From Pandoraea faecigallinarum (GTDB lineage: Bacteria; Pseudomonadota; Gammaproteobacteria; Burkholderiales; Burkholderiaceae), in assembly GCF_001029105.3 (NCBI RefSeq), contig NZ_CP011807.3:5022001-5086000 (forward strand): 64,000 nt of DNA, in the 5' to 3' direction. The notes below the pieces were generated by a model. It searched no databases, was not told the origin of the DNA, and saw nothing but the letters and a program-made list of their open reading frames with translations. Within the stretch, counting starts at the first letter, position 1. Every line of letters begins with the position of its first letter. Below are positions 36,286 through 45,414 of the stretch, one piece after another. Position numbers and translations under genes: made by a program.

Positions 36286-38388
36286 ATGTCGTCCTTTCCG
36301 CTCAATCCTGCCCAGAACGAAGCCACGCACTATTTCGATGGCCCCTGCCTCGTGCTGGCCGGTGCCGGCAGTGGCAAGACGCGCGTCATCACGCAGAAGA
36401 TCGCGTGGCTCATCGAAGCGAAAGGATTCGAGCCGAAGCACATCGCGGCGGTGACCTTCACCAACAAGGCCGCAGCCGAAATGCGCGAGCGTGTGGCCAA
36501 GCAACTGGAAGGCAAGACGCTCACGACACCCGGCAAGGCAGGCCGCAAGGTGCCGGTCAATCAACTCACGATCTGTACGTTTCACTCGCTGGGCGTGCAG
36601 ATCCTGCGACGCGAGGCGGAGAACGTCGGTCTCAAGCCGCAGTTCTCGATTCTCGACGCCGACGACTGCTTCGGTCTGATTCAGGAACAGCTCGGCACAA
36701 CCGACAAGGCCATGATTCGCGGCGTGCAGACGGCCATCTCCCTCTGGAAGAACGGCCTCGTCACCCCCGAAGTGGCACTTGCCGCTGCGCAGACGGCCGA
36801 TGAGCATCAGGCCGCGCTCGTCTATCGCAATTACATGGCGACGTTGCAGGCTTATCAGGCAGTCGATTTCGACGACCTCATCCGTCTGCCCGCCGAACTC
36901 TTCGAGCGCGACGAGGAAGTGCGCGAGCGCTGGCAGAACAAGTTGCGTTATCTGTTGATCGACGAATATCAGGACACCAACACCTGCCAGTACCTGCTGC
37001 TCAAGCTGCTCGCCGGACCGCGCGCAGCCTTCACAGCGGTGGGCGACGACGATCAGGCGATCTACGGCTGGCGCGGCGCGACGCTGGAAAACCTCAAGCA
37101 ACTGCAAGTCGACTTCCCGACGCTCAAGGTCATCAAGCTCGAACAGAACTACCGTTCGACGTCGCGCATTCTGACGGCGGCGAACAACGTCATCGCGAAG
37201 AATCCGAAGCTATTCGAAAAGAAGCTCTGGAGCGAGCACGGCCTCGGCGATCCGATCACCGTGACCGCGATGAACGACGAGGAGCACGAAGCCGAGTCGG
37301 TCGTTTTCCGTTTGTCCGCCCACAAGTTCGAGCGGCGCGCCGAGTTTCGCGACTACGCCATCCTGTATCGCGGCAACCATCAGGCCCGCATATTCGAACA
37401 GGTACTGCGCCGCGAACGCATTCCCTATGTGCTCTCGGGCGGCCAGTCGTTCTTCGACAAGGCGGAAATCAAGGATCTGTGCGCCTATCTGCGGCTGCTG
37501 GCCAACCCGGACGACGACCCCGCCTTCATTCGCGCGGTGACCACGCCGCGCCGGGGAGTGGGCAGCACCACGCTCGAAGTGCTGGGCGGATTCGCCGGAC
37601 AGGCGAAGGTGTCGCTGTTCGAAGCCGTCTACATGGGGGCGGTCGAAGCGCGCCTGCAACCGCGCCAGCTCGATCCGCTGCGCGCGTTCTGCGACTTCAT
37701 TCAGCGCATCGCGGCGCGCGCGGCACGCGACCCCGCCAACGAGGTCATCGACGATCTCATGGAAGGCATTCACTACGAAGCCTATCTTTACGACACGTTC
37801 GACGAGCGTCAGGCGCAATCGCGCTGGACCACCGTGCTCGAATTCCTCGAATGGATGAAGCGCAAGGGCACGCGCGGTGAGGCGTCCGCGACCGCGCACG
37901 GCCTCGACTCGCTCGAAGAACAGGACGACGACGCCAAGAGCCTGATGGAACTCACGCAGACCATCGCACTGATGTCGATGCTCGAAGGCCGCGATGGCGA
38001 CGACCCCGACGCCGTGCGCCTGTCGACGTTGCATGCGTCCAAAGGACTGGAGTATCCGCACGTGTTTCTCGTCGGCGTGGAGGAAGGCATCCTCCCGCAC
38101 CTGCGCGAGGACGAAGAGGTGACCGCCGAGAAGATCGAAGAAGAACGCCGCCTGATGTACGTCGGCATCACACGTGCGCAGCGTACGTTGCAACTGTCGT
38201 GGTGCAAGAAGCGCAAGCGCGCGCGTGAGACCTATTCGTGCGAAGTGTCGCGCTTCGTGCCGGAGATGCAACTCGACGAAGCGCCGCCCCCGCCACCCGA
38301 AGATGCCCCTATGTCGCCCAAGGACCGCCTCGCGAGCCTCAAGGCGATGCTCTCGGGCGGCGCGAACAAGACGCCGCCGGGCGCTTGA
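36286..38388 (+). CDS. rep: ATP-dependent DNA helicase Rep (UvrD/Rep family)
   Basis: Superfamily 1 helicase of 700 residues that helps forks pass obstacles. The ATG at 36286 gives MSSFPLNPAQNEATHYF followed by GPCLVLAGAGSGKTRVITQKI, with the Walker A motif at 26-32; upstream residues do not fit. Other motifs: AVTFTNKAAAEMRERV, DEYQDTN, DDDQAIYGWRGA, LEQNYRST, LSTLHASKGLEYPHVFLVG and YVGITRAQRTLQ. The N-terminal phrases and length are closer to Rep than to UvrD. It ends with a short Pro-rich tail. A hairpin follows 28 bases after the stop. Confidence 0.9.
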   Translation: MSSFPLNPAQNEATHYFDGPCLVLAGAGSGKTRVITQKIAWLIEAKGFEPKHIAAVTFTNKAAAEMRERVAKQLEGKTLTTPGKAGRKVPVNQLTICTFHSLGVQILRREAENVGLKPQFSILDADDCFGLIQEQLGTTDKAMIRGVQTAISLWKNGLVTPEVALAAAQTADEHQAALVYRNYMATLQAYQAVDFDDLIRLPAELFERDEEVRERWQNKLRYLLIDEYQDTNTCQYLLLKLLAGPRAAFTAVGDDDQAIYGWRGATLENLKQLQVDFPTLKVIKLEQNYRSTSRILTAANNVIAKNPKLFEKKLWSEHGLGDPITVTAMNDEEHEAESVVFRLSAHKFERRAEFRDYAILYRGNHQARIFEQVLRRERIPYVLSGGQSFFDKAEIKDLCAYLRLLANPDDDPAFIRAVTTPRRGVGSTTLEVLGGFAGQAKVSLFEAVYMGAVEARLQPRQLDPLRAFCDFIQRIAARAARDPANEVIDDLMEGIHYEAYLYDTFDERQAQSRWTTVLEFLEWMKRKGTRGEASATAHGLDSLEEQDDDAKSLMELTQTIALMSMLEGRDGDDPDAVRLSTLHASKGLEYPHVFLVGVEEGILPHLREDEEVTAEKIEEERRLMYVGITRAQRTLQLSWCKKRKRARETYSCEVSRFVPEMQLDEAPPPPPEDAPMSPKDRLASLKAMLSGGANKTPPGA

Positions 38389-38415
38389 GCCGATCGCGCC
38401 GGGCCACAAACGAAG

Positions 38416-38435
38416 AGCCCCCGCGTGCGGGGGCT
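38416..38435. terminator. Hairpin between rep and the small-peptide gene
   Basis: Perfect 9-bp GC-rich stem (38416-38424 and 38427-38435) with a 2-base loop as written, which would open to at least four. It lies between convergent genes and could serve both; T-rich sequence after it is modest on either strand. Confidence 0.6.
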
Positions 38436-38523
38436 GGTCTGAGAAACGGCGACGTCCTTACCGGGGCTGTCGGCGGCGGCAGGCACGCCGTGAAGCCAAT
38501 GCTGGCTTGCTGCTCGAGAACTG

Positions 38524-38637
38524 CTACTTGCCACTACCCGAAGACGTCTGGTCACACGCGGTGGCCGGGCTGGACGCCACGACGATTCCCGCCAGACCGG
38601 TCAAACAAAGCAGGACTGCAACCATCACTTTTCGCAT
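38524..38637 (-). CDS. Small secreted peptide precursor, 37 residues (unrecognised)
   Basis: The gene has a full set of signals on the minus strand: TTGTCT, 17 bases, TATAGT (38702-38674), a GAGGAGG ribosome site, an ATG at 38637, a TAG at 38526-38524 and a hairpin downstream. The product starts MRKVMVAVLLCLTGLAGIVV, a signal-peptide-like hydrophobic helix with two early positive charges. A cleavage site after PATA (residue 27) would release the ten-residue peptide CDQTSSGSGK; the Cys at 28 could instead be lipidated, though the box PATAC lacks the usual Leu. I do not recognise any family. Confidence 0.6.
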   Translation of the reverse strand: MRKVMVAVLLCLTGLAGIVVASSPATACDQTSSGSGK

Positions 38638-38673
38638 AGGCTCGCCTCCTCTCGTCAAATCAGGTCAAGTTGC

Positions 38674-38702
38674 ACTATAGGACTCCGTCCTTTCGAAGAC
38701 AA
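38674..38702 (-). promoter_or_regulatory. Sigma-70-type promoter of the small-peptide gene
   Basis: Reading the minus strand: TTGTCT (38702-38697), 17-base spacer, TATAGT (38679-38674). Four of six and five of six consensus matches with ideal spacing. The start point near 38667 leaves a leader of about 30 bases. Confidence 0.6.
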
Positions 38703-38884
38703 AGACATCTTGACCATCGCCGCGGGGCGGGCGATAGTCGATAAAAAACGGACGAAACAATACGCGTATCGCGTTGATTTCGGTCCAATGCCCACACCTT
38801 CCTGCAACGTCAGGCGTCATCTCCGATGCGCACCGCTGGGTGGCGTGTGCGGCACCGATCCTAAGCCTTTGAGGAGCGTGGTGC

Positions 38885-39661
38885 GTGAGACTGCATATCC
38901 TGTCCGACCTGCATTTGTCGGTGGCCCCGCTGGCCATTCCCGAAGTCGATGCCGACGTCACCATTCTTGCTGGCGACATCAGCCGTCCGGCACAAGCCAT
39001 CGAGTGGGCGAAGCAACTGCCGCGCCCGGTGGTCTACGTTCCCGGCAATCACGAGTTCTACGGCGCGACGCTCGCGGGCACGCTTGCCGACTTGCGCCGT
39101 CTGAGCGCGGGCAGCAATGTCCATTTGCTCGAACGCGGCGCAGTGACGATCGATGGCGTGCGCTTCGTCGGCACGACGTTGTGGAGCGACTTCGCGTTGT
39201 ACGACGCCGAAGGCAAGCACGATGCGGTGCTCGAGGAGACGCAAAAGTTCGTGCGCGATTTCACGCGAATTCGTATCGGCGATCCGTCGGCCCCGTGGTC
39301 GGACCTGCCGTTCTTCACGCCGGACGATTGCGCAGCGCTGTGCCGCGAGAACGTCGCCTGGCTGGCCCGCACGTTCGCCACGCCGCACGACGGCCCGACG
39401 GTGGTCGTGACACATCATGCACCGGCACCGCAGAGCATTCATCCGCGCTTTGCGGGGTCACTCGTCAATCCCGCCTTCATTTCGGATTTGACCCCGCTCA
39501 TCGAGCAATCCGACGCCGCGTTATGGGTCCACGGCCATACGCACGATTCGTTCGATTATCGCGTTGGCCACACGCGTGTGCTGTGCAACCCGCGCGGTTA
39601 TTGCTTCGAAGGACGGGTCGAGAACCCGGCGTTCGATCCGCAAATGATCGTGAAGGTGTGA
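38885..39661 (+). CDS. Metallophosphoesterase
   Basis: Calcineurin-like phosphoesterase of 258 residues. The GTG at 38885 gives RLHILSDLHLSVAPL at the N-terminus, with the first metal motif SDLHL; then VTILAGDISRP, VVYVPGNHEFYG (GNHE), VVTHHAPAP and the final WVHGHTHDSFDY (GHTH). These are all five metal-binding blocks of the family. No signal peptide, so cytoplasmic. Substrate unknown; relatives act on nucleotides or other phosphodiesters. A strong terminator follows. Confidence 0.88.
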   Translation: MRLHILSDLHLSVAPLAIPEVDADVTILAGDISRPAQAIEWAKQLPRPVVYVPGNHEFYGATLAGTLADLRRLSAGSNVHLLERGAVTIDGVRFVGTTLWSDFALYDAEGKHDAVLEETQKFVRDFTRIRIGDPSAPWSDLPFFTPDDCAALCRENVAWLARTFATPHDGPTVVVTHHAPAPQSIHPRFAGSLVNPAFISDLTPLIEQSDAALWVHGHTHDSFDYRVGHTRVLCNPRGYCFEGRVENPAFDPQMIVKV

Positions 39662-39682
39662 GGCGGTTCGCGTAATAACAGA

Positions 39683-39708
39683 AATCCCCGCCGAAGCGGG
39701 GATTTTTT
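39683..39708 (+). terminator. Intrinsic terminator after the metallophosphoesterase gene
   Basis: Perfect 9-bp stem (39683-39691 and 39696-39704), CGAA loop, then six Ts (39703-39708). It lies between convergent genes; on the minus strand the run of As upstream would also allow some bidirectional use. Confidence 0.88.
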
Positions 39709-39734
39709 CTACGACGCCCGGTTGCGCGACGCGC

Positions 39735-40634
39735 TTACTTCGCGGCACTCACCATGTAGTCCACGGCGGCCTTGACGTCGTCGTCCGACGCGCCGGCCGC
39801 ACCGCCCTTCGGCGGCATGGCGTTCAGCCCCTTGATCGCGGCATTGTGAAGCGTGTCGATGCCGGTGGCGATGCGCGGGGCCCAGGCGGCCTTGTCGCCG
39901 AACTTCGGTGCGTTCATCACGCCGCTGGCATGACAGGCCATGCACACGGTGTCGTAGAGTTTCTTGCCCGCGTCGAGGTTGCCCCCGGCGCTGGCGGCGG
40001 CAGGCGCCGCGGTCTTGAGCGAAGCCATTGCCGCCGCGGCAGCGGCCGCGCTGCCGGCATCGGCGCCGGAGGCGGCATTCGGGGCCGCCGCCGGGGCAGA
40101 TGCCGCCGCGCCCGCAGCGGGCTTCGCCGGCTCTGCGGGTTCGGGCAGCTTGCCGCCCGAAGCGTTCGCCATATAGACGATGGCGCGCCCGATCTCGTAA
40201 TCCGTCACGTCGTCCGGATTGGTGCCGCCGCGTGCGGGCATGGCGCCCTTGCCGGCCAGCGCAATCTTGAGCATTTCGTCGTAACCGGGCTTGATGCGCG
40301 GCGCCCAGTCTTCGGTGGAACCCACTTTGGGGGCGCCAGCCGCGCCGGAGGCGTGGCATGCCGCACAAACGGCCTTGTAGAGCTGTTCGCCCGTCTGGTA
40401 GACGGGTGGCGCGTTGGCATCCTTGACCTCGACATGCGCCACGGGTGCAATGCGCTCGGCGATGGCTTTTTCGGTCATGGCGGAGCTGCCCGCACCGGTC
40501 AGGGCATTGTTGCCCACATAATTGACCAGCAAGACGATGACGACGATGGGAACGAGAAAACCGGCAATGACGGCGGCAATGAGCTGCTTGGGTGTTTTGA
40601 TCAGGGATTCGTGCTCGTTATGTGCTTCACTCAT
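39735..40634 (-). CDS. Membrane-anchored diheme cytochrome c (cytochrome c5 family)
   Basis: Protein of 299 residues with one N-terminal membrane anchor (about 18-39) and two class I cytochrome domains. The haem motifs are CAACH at 90-94 and CMACH at 231-235, each followed by the phrases GAPKVGSTEDWAPRI / NAPKFGDKAAWAPRI, so the domains are internal duplicates. A 50-residue Ala/Pro-rich linker (about 165-218) joins them. Such proteins pass electrons to terminal oxidases on the periplasmic side. The ATG at 40634 has a GAGAGA site. It is transcribed away from the tRNA gene. Confidence 0.88.
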   Translation of the reverse strand: MSEAHNEHESLIKTPKQLIAAVIAGFLVPIVVIVLLVNYVGNNALTGAGSSAMTEKAIAERIAPVAHVEVKDANAPPVYQTGEQLYKAVCAACHASGAAGAPKVGSTEDWAPRIKPGYDEMLKIALAGKGAMPARGGTNPDDVTDYEIGRAIVYMANASGGKLPEPAEPAKPAAGAAASAPAAAPNAASGADAGSAAAAAAAMASLKTAAPAAASAGGNLDAGKKLYDTVCMACHASGVMNAPKFGDKAAWAPRIATGIDTLHNAAIKGLNAMPPKGGAAGASDDDVKAAVDYMVSAAK

Positions 40635-41025
40635 GCGGGATCTCTCAATAGTTTTTGTGGAAACCGAGTGCGTCACGCCGGATAGCTTGCACCAGAAGCT
40701 GGCACCATCCAGTCAAAATAACGAACCATTGTAGCAACAAACCCCCACACGATGGCACGCTGGGGCGGTGCGCAGACGCCGCAAAAAGTCCCGTATTTTC
40801 CCTAACTTACGCGAAAGGCAAAGCGGTGTTCCGCATGCTTCGTGCGCAAAACGCGCACACGTTGCACGCACAGCAAAACCGCGCGGGACGGGCATCCGGC
40901 AGCGAATCGCCGCATTGTGGGGCGCGAGTATGCACGGGGCATGGACGCCACGCGGCAAAACCGCTATGCTTCTACCTCTTTGCCTGCCGGCGCGCGCTCG
41001 CGCATCCTCCCCGGCGGTCATCACA
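40635..41025. other. Intergenic region before tRNA-Arg
   Basis: Divergent spacer of 391 bases between the cytochrome gene and tRNA-Arg. It is AT-richer near 40720-40800. Promoters for both must lie here but none is clear enough to place. Short open frames lack ribosome sites. Confidence 0.4.
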
Positions 41026-41101
41026 GCGCCCGTAGCTCAGGGGATAGAGTATCGGCCTCCGAAGCCGAGGGTCACTGGTTCGATTCCAGTCGGGCGCGCC
41101 A
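41026..41101 (+). tRNA. tRNA-Arg (anticodon CCG)
   Basis: Full cloverleaf of 76 bases with encoded CCA. Acceptor arms GCGCCCG (41026-41032) and CGGGCGC (41091-41097), discriminator G. The anticodon stem TCGGC/GCCGA encloses the loop CTCCGAA, so the anticodon is CCG at 41059-41061, reading the arginine codon CGG. The T-arm is ACTGG-TTCGATT-CCAGT. Confidence 0.97.
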
Positions 41102-41231
41102 ATCTGCAATCGACGTGCGCGCACCCAAGCGCGGACAGCGCTCACTAGTCGCGTTCCCTTTGGAATAAAGATTGCCTGTTCGTCATCCTCTATGGCGAAG
41201 TCCCTTGCTTTGTATTACATTCGGTGTCCGA

Positions 41232-41251
41232 TGCGCCACCGAGATGGCGCA
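41232..41251. repeat. Inverted repeat upstream of the autotransporter gene
   Basis: Perfect 7-bp arms TGCGCCA (41232-41238) and TGGCGCA (41245-41251), 6 bases apart, about 135 bases before the autotransporter start. It may be an operator or an mRNA stem. Confidence 0.35.
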
Positions 41252-41385
41252 CGTCCCGGCGCTCACGAATTCGCGACAGAGGTCGCCTTCGGGCGCCTTG
41301 ACACCGATATGATTGCCGTACTGCGGGGGAAAGGCCATATCTTCGGTCTCCGGTCGCCATGCACGGCGCGATAGGAGAGGTTCGA

Positions 41386-44300
41386 GTGGTCCGCCGCAAA
41401 CCGGAATACATAGCACGCCGTGCGAAATCCACCACTACGGCATTCGCCGCTCGCCGGGCCTCCAGCACGCCTGACGCTCCAAACGCCCTCGCTCCCCGAA
41501 TCCGGCGATCCGCCACAGGGTCGAGCCGCGTGCGCCTCGTGCGAACGGCCGGCAGCACGGCCATTGCGCTGGCGCTTGCGGGCGCCGCCGCGCCCGGCTG
41601 GGCAGCCTGCTCCACAAGCGACCTCAGTGGCTGCGGGGCGGCCGGTGGCGCCGGGGTGGCAGGCCGCAGCGGGGCCGGCGGCAACGGCAACGGTCAGGGC
41701 GGCGGGAGCAGTCACTTCGACGGGCTCACCACCGAAACCATTCAGGACCCCGGAAACTGGGCCAGCGCAGGCACGGGCGGCAACGGGGCGTCCGGCGATA
41801 TCACGGGACCAACGGCTAACGGCCCGGCAACCATTAACTTGTCCAGCAGCATCGTCTTCCATAATTCCACGATCACGGGTGCTTCCGGCAACGCCGGGGC
41901 GAATGGCAACAACTTCGGCACGGGCGGCAACGGCGGAAATGCCGGAATGTATTACCTCGGCGGCAACGTCATCACCGACGGGTCGACGGTGATGACGGGC
42001 GGCGCGGGCGGACAAGGCGGGAACGCCGCCGCCGGTGCGGGCAACGCCGGCGGCGGCGGCGGCGGAGGCAGCGGGCTAATGTCGGCCTGGTTCGCGACGA
42101 CGATCACCAACTCCGGTACGCTTCGCGGCGGCGACGGGGGGGCTGGCGGGTCCGGCGGCTTCGGCGGCGGTGGCGGCGCAGGCGGCGACGGACTGCTCGT
42201 GCTGGGCGGCAGCGCCACCATCACGAACATCGGCACGATTATCGGCGGCGCAGGCGGGGCGGCCGGCACCGGCACCAACGGGCCTGCCTCGAATGGCGTC
42301 GCCGGCGCCGGCGGCATCGGCGTCGAACTTGCCGGAACCGACAACGCGCTGGACAACTACGGAACGATCTCGGGCGGCACGGGCAACGGCGGCGGCGTAG
42401 GCATCGTCACGTACGGCATGGACACGATCACAAACGCTGGTCTCATCATGGGCGCGGTGACGAGCACCGGCCCAAGAGCGGCGGCCATCGAGTTCGGCGG
42501 CACGAACAACAAGCTCAATCTGCTGACGAATTCCGTCATCATCGGCGACCTGCTATTCGATGCCGGAGCGACGGCCACCATTGCGGCGCTCAATCCCTCG
42601 CTGGTGCTGAACAATGCCATAGCGCTCACGGACACAGCGTCGAGCGCGACCTTCTCGACAGCGGGCAACGGCCTGACGATAACCGGTACGGTTTCCGGGG
42701 CCGGTTCGGTCAATGTCACCGGCGCCAACACGCTCACGATGGCGGCCATCAATACGTATACGGGTTCGACAACCATCGCCGGCGGCACCCTCGCCCTCGT
42801 GGACAACGGCAGCATTGCCGATTCCTCGGGAGTTGTCGTCAACTCGGTGTTCGACATCTCCGCGCTCACGTCGGGCACATCGATTCAGGCGCTCTCCGGC
42901 TCGGGCACCGTCAGGCTCGGCGCGCGCACGCTCACACTGACCAACGCAGCCGGTACGTTCGACGGCATCATCGGCAGTTCCGGCGCAGGCGGACTGCGTC
43001 TTGCCTCCGGCACCGAGACGCTGACCGGCGCGAACACCTACACCGGCGCGACCACGATCGACAGCGGCGCCATGCTCAGACTGAGCGGCAACGGGAGCAT
43101 CGCCGCATCGAGCGGCGTGGCCAATAACGGTACGCTCGACATCTCGACCACGAATAACGGCGCATCGCTCACGAGCCTGAGCGGCAGCGGGGCCGTCTCG
43201 CTCGGCGCGCGCACGCTGACCCTCACGAATGCGTCGGGCACTTTTGCCGGCACCATTACCGGCACTGGCGGGCTCACTCTCAACGGCGGCACGCAGACAT
43301 TGTCCGCAGCGAACACCTACACGGGCGCGACGACGATCAATGGCGGCACGCTCGCGCTCGTCGGTTCAGGCCGGCTCTCGGCAGCCTCGGCGGTCCTGCT
43401 TGCGGGCAACGGCGCGACGCTAGACGTTTCCGGCGCGGGCGCGCAAACCTATTCCTCCCTGTTCGGCGCGGCCGGCACGCGGCTGCTGCTGGGCACGAAC
43501 ACGCTGAGCGTCGATGCGGCGACCGATAACACCTATGCTGGGGAACTCGCGGGCAGCGGCGCCTTCGTGAAACAGGGCGCCGGCATGCTGGTGCTCAACG
43601 GCGCGAGTACGGCATTCTCCGGCACGACCACCGTGAGCGGCGGCACGCTGGAAGTGGGCGATGCCAGCCACGACAGCGCGGTCCTTGGCGGCAACGTCGA
43701 CGTTGCGGCGCAAGGCACGCTGCGCGGACACGGCACCGTTTCCGGCAACGTGGCCAACAGCGGTATCGTGGCGCCCGGCGGGTCGATCGGTACATTACGT
43801 GTCGGCGGCAACTACACACAGGCATCGAACGCGACGCTCGCCATCGAGGTGAGTCCCACGGCGGCCTCGCTGCTGGCCGTCTCGGGCAGTGCAACGCTGA
43901 ATGGCGTGCTCGCGATTACATACGACCCCGGCACGTATACGGCCAAACGCTATACCGTGGTGAGCGCCACGAACGGCGTGAGCGGGCGTTTCGCTTCGGT
44001 GACCGGCACGCTCGCCTCGGGCGCGAACCTCGGCAACCTGCAATCATCCGTCGCCTACGGCGCGAACGACGTCACCCTTGCGCTGACCGACCCGGCCTCG
44101 GGCAATCCGGCCCCGGAAAATCCGGCCTCCTCGGTGCCCGTCGTCATCGCGCCGAAGGCCACCAGCATCTACACGGCGCTCGGCACTGCGGCACTGCTCA
44201 ATGCGCAGTCGGCCACCGCGGCCGTGCTCGAGCGCGCGACCCGCCGTACGGCCGAAACGGGAATTTCCTCGGGCGACACCTCGCCCTCGCCGGGCACGCC

Positions 44301-45120
44301 GGGTCTCTCGTCGGTCTGGGCGACGGCCACAGGTCTGCATGGTCACGTGTCGGGCTCGGGCGCGCAGCCCGGCTTCCAGGAAAACCAGTACGGCTTTCTC
44401 GCCGGCGCGGAAAAGCGCGTGGAGCGCAATACTTTCGGGCTGGCGGGCGGCTATTCCCACGCCGATCTCTCGGAAGAGAGCACCGCCAGCTCGGGCACGC
44501 GCGATACGCTGCGTCTGGCGGGTTACGCGAGTCGCGAGACGGGGCCGGTCGACGTAGCGGCCACGCTCGGCTACGGCTTGCATTTCCTGTCGCAAAAGCG
44601 TCCGTTCGCTAACGTGGGCACGGCGAAGGGCGACCATATCGGTCAGGAATTCACCGCGGCCGCGCAGGCGAGCGCACCGCTGGCGTTCGCCGGACTGGCC
44701 GTGACACCACGCGTCGGCCTGCGCTACGCCTACTTCCATGCAAACGCCTTCGACGAAAGCGGCGCCGGCGGTCAGAATCTGCGCGTGGGCGCCGACAACA
44801 CCCGAAGCCTGCAACCGTTCGTCGGCGTGACGTTCGACAAGGCGTTCGGTGACAAGGATCGCCCGATGAACGTGCAGTTCCGCGTGGCGTACGCGCACGA
44901 ACTGCTCGACGCCGGACGTGCCATCACGGTGGCTTCGCAGGACGGCACGCTTTTCGTCGCCGCCGGCACCGATCTGCCTCGCGGCTACCTCACGCTCGGC
45001 GCGAGCTTGAGCGTGGCGCTTACCCGCCGTCTGGACGTCTCGCTCGCTTACGACACGCTCATCAATACGACGCGCGCGTCGTCGCAGGCTGGCAGTCTGA
45101 AGGTCAATTACCGGTTCTGA
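41386..45120 (+). CDS. Autotransporter (type Va) with Gly-rich and PATR-repeat passenger
   Basis: Surface or secreted protein of 1244 residues. I use the GTG at 41386, six bases after GGAGAGG; an ATG at 41359 is the alternative. The N-terminus is a long signal peptide with a charged leader, ending near PGWAA. The passenger begins with about 230 residues very rich in Gly, Ala and Asn, then beta-helix repeats of the PATR type (for example NTYTGATTINGGTLALVGSG and NTYTGSTTIAGGTLALVDNG, at least four copies). The last 270 or so residues are the autotransporter beta-barrel, ending LKVNYRF with the required terminal Phe. No protease or lipase active site is visible. It probably acts in adhesion. 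A regulator gene follows. Confidence 0.88.
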   Translation: MVRRKPEYIARRAKSTTTAFAARRASSTPDAPNALAPRIRRSATGSSRVRLVRTAGSTAIALALAGAAAPGWAACSTSDLSGCGAAGGAGVAGRSGAGGNGNGQGGGSSHFDGLTTETIQDPGNWASAGTGGNGASGDITGPTANGPATINLSSSIVFHNSTITGASGNAGANGNNFGTGGNGGNAGMYYLGGNVITDGSTVMTGGAGGQGGNAAAGAGNAGGGGGGGSGLMSAWFATTITNSGTLRGGDGGAGGSGGFGGGGGAGGDGLLVLGGSATITNIGTIIGGAGGAAGTGTNGPASNGVAGAGGIGVELAGTDNALDNYGTISGGTGNGGGVGIVTYGMDTITNAGLIMGAVTSTGPRAAAIEFGGTNNKLNLLTNSVIIGDLLFDAGATATIAALNPSLVLNNAIALTDTASSATFSTAGNGLTITGTVSGAGSVNVTGANTLTMAAINTYTGSTTIAGGTLALVDNGSIADSSGVVVNSVFDISALTSGTSIQALSGSGTVRLGARTLTLTNAAGTFDGIIGSSGAGGLRLASGTETLTGANTYTGATTIDSGAMLRLSGNGSIAASSGVANNGTLDISTTNNGASLTSLSGSGAVSLGARTLTLTNASGTFAGTITGTGGLTLNGGTQTLSAANTYTGATTINGGTLALVGSGRLSAASAVLLAGNGATLDVSGAGAQTYSSLFGAAGTRLLLGTNTLSVDAATDNTYAGELAGSGAFVKQGAGMLVLNGASTAFSGTTTVSGGTLEVGDASHDSAVLGGNVDVAAQGTLRGHGTVSGNVANSGIVAPGGSIGTLRVGGNYTQASNATLAIEVSPTAASLLAVSGSATLNGVLAITYDPGTYTAKRYTVVSATNGVSGRFASVTGTLASGANLGNLQSSVAYGANDVTLALTDPASGNPAPENPASSVPVVIAPKATSIYTALGTAALLNAQSATAAVLERATRRTAETGISSGDTSPSPGTPGLSSVWATATGLHGHVSGSGAQPGFQENQYGFLAGAEKRVERNTFGLAGGYSHADLSEESTASSGTRDTLRLAGYASRETGPVDVAATLGYGLHFLSQKRPFANVGTAKGDHIGQEFTAAAQASAPLAFAGLAVTPRVGLRYAYFHANAFDESGAGGQNLRVGADNTRSLQPFVGVTFDKAFGDKDRPMNVQFRVAYAHELLDAGRAITVASQDGTLFVAAGTDLPRGYLTLGASLSVALTRRLDVSLAYDTLINTTRASSQAGSLKVNYRF

Positions 45121-45414
45121 GCGGGGGCAGGGGCGGCTCCCCATAATCACCGATATGGTGATGCAGCCGATGCCTATACCATTTTTCGGGATTTTCCTGG
45201 ATGCGCGCCGATACGATTCGGGCTTGGTAAGATTCCCATCGACGACCTGCGCCGGTTCGCAGATCGGCCTCCGAGCCCAACCGGGCTTGCGGCGTCGGCC
45301 CGGGTGCCGCCGTCGCGAATGGTTTGCCATCGCCGGGAGTCACGGCAAGCGAACAGGTCCGCTTGTCACGCGTCCGGGCGAGTATCGATGTGAGTGCCCT
45401 TTAGAGGACCGAAC
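45121..45414. other. Gap between autotransporter and regulator genes
   Basis: It holds a small inverted repeat ATCACC-N5-GGTGAT (about 45146-45162) shortly after the autotransporter stop and AT-richer sequence around 45170-45240 that may contain the regulator promoter. No gene seen. Confidence 0.4.

Noticed and set aside
41359..41385. ATG at 41359 as the autotransporter start
   Set aside because: It lacks a ribosome site, while the GTG at 41386 has GGAGAGG at good spacing; kept as an alternative only.
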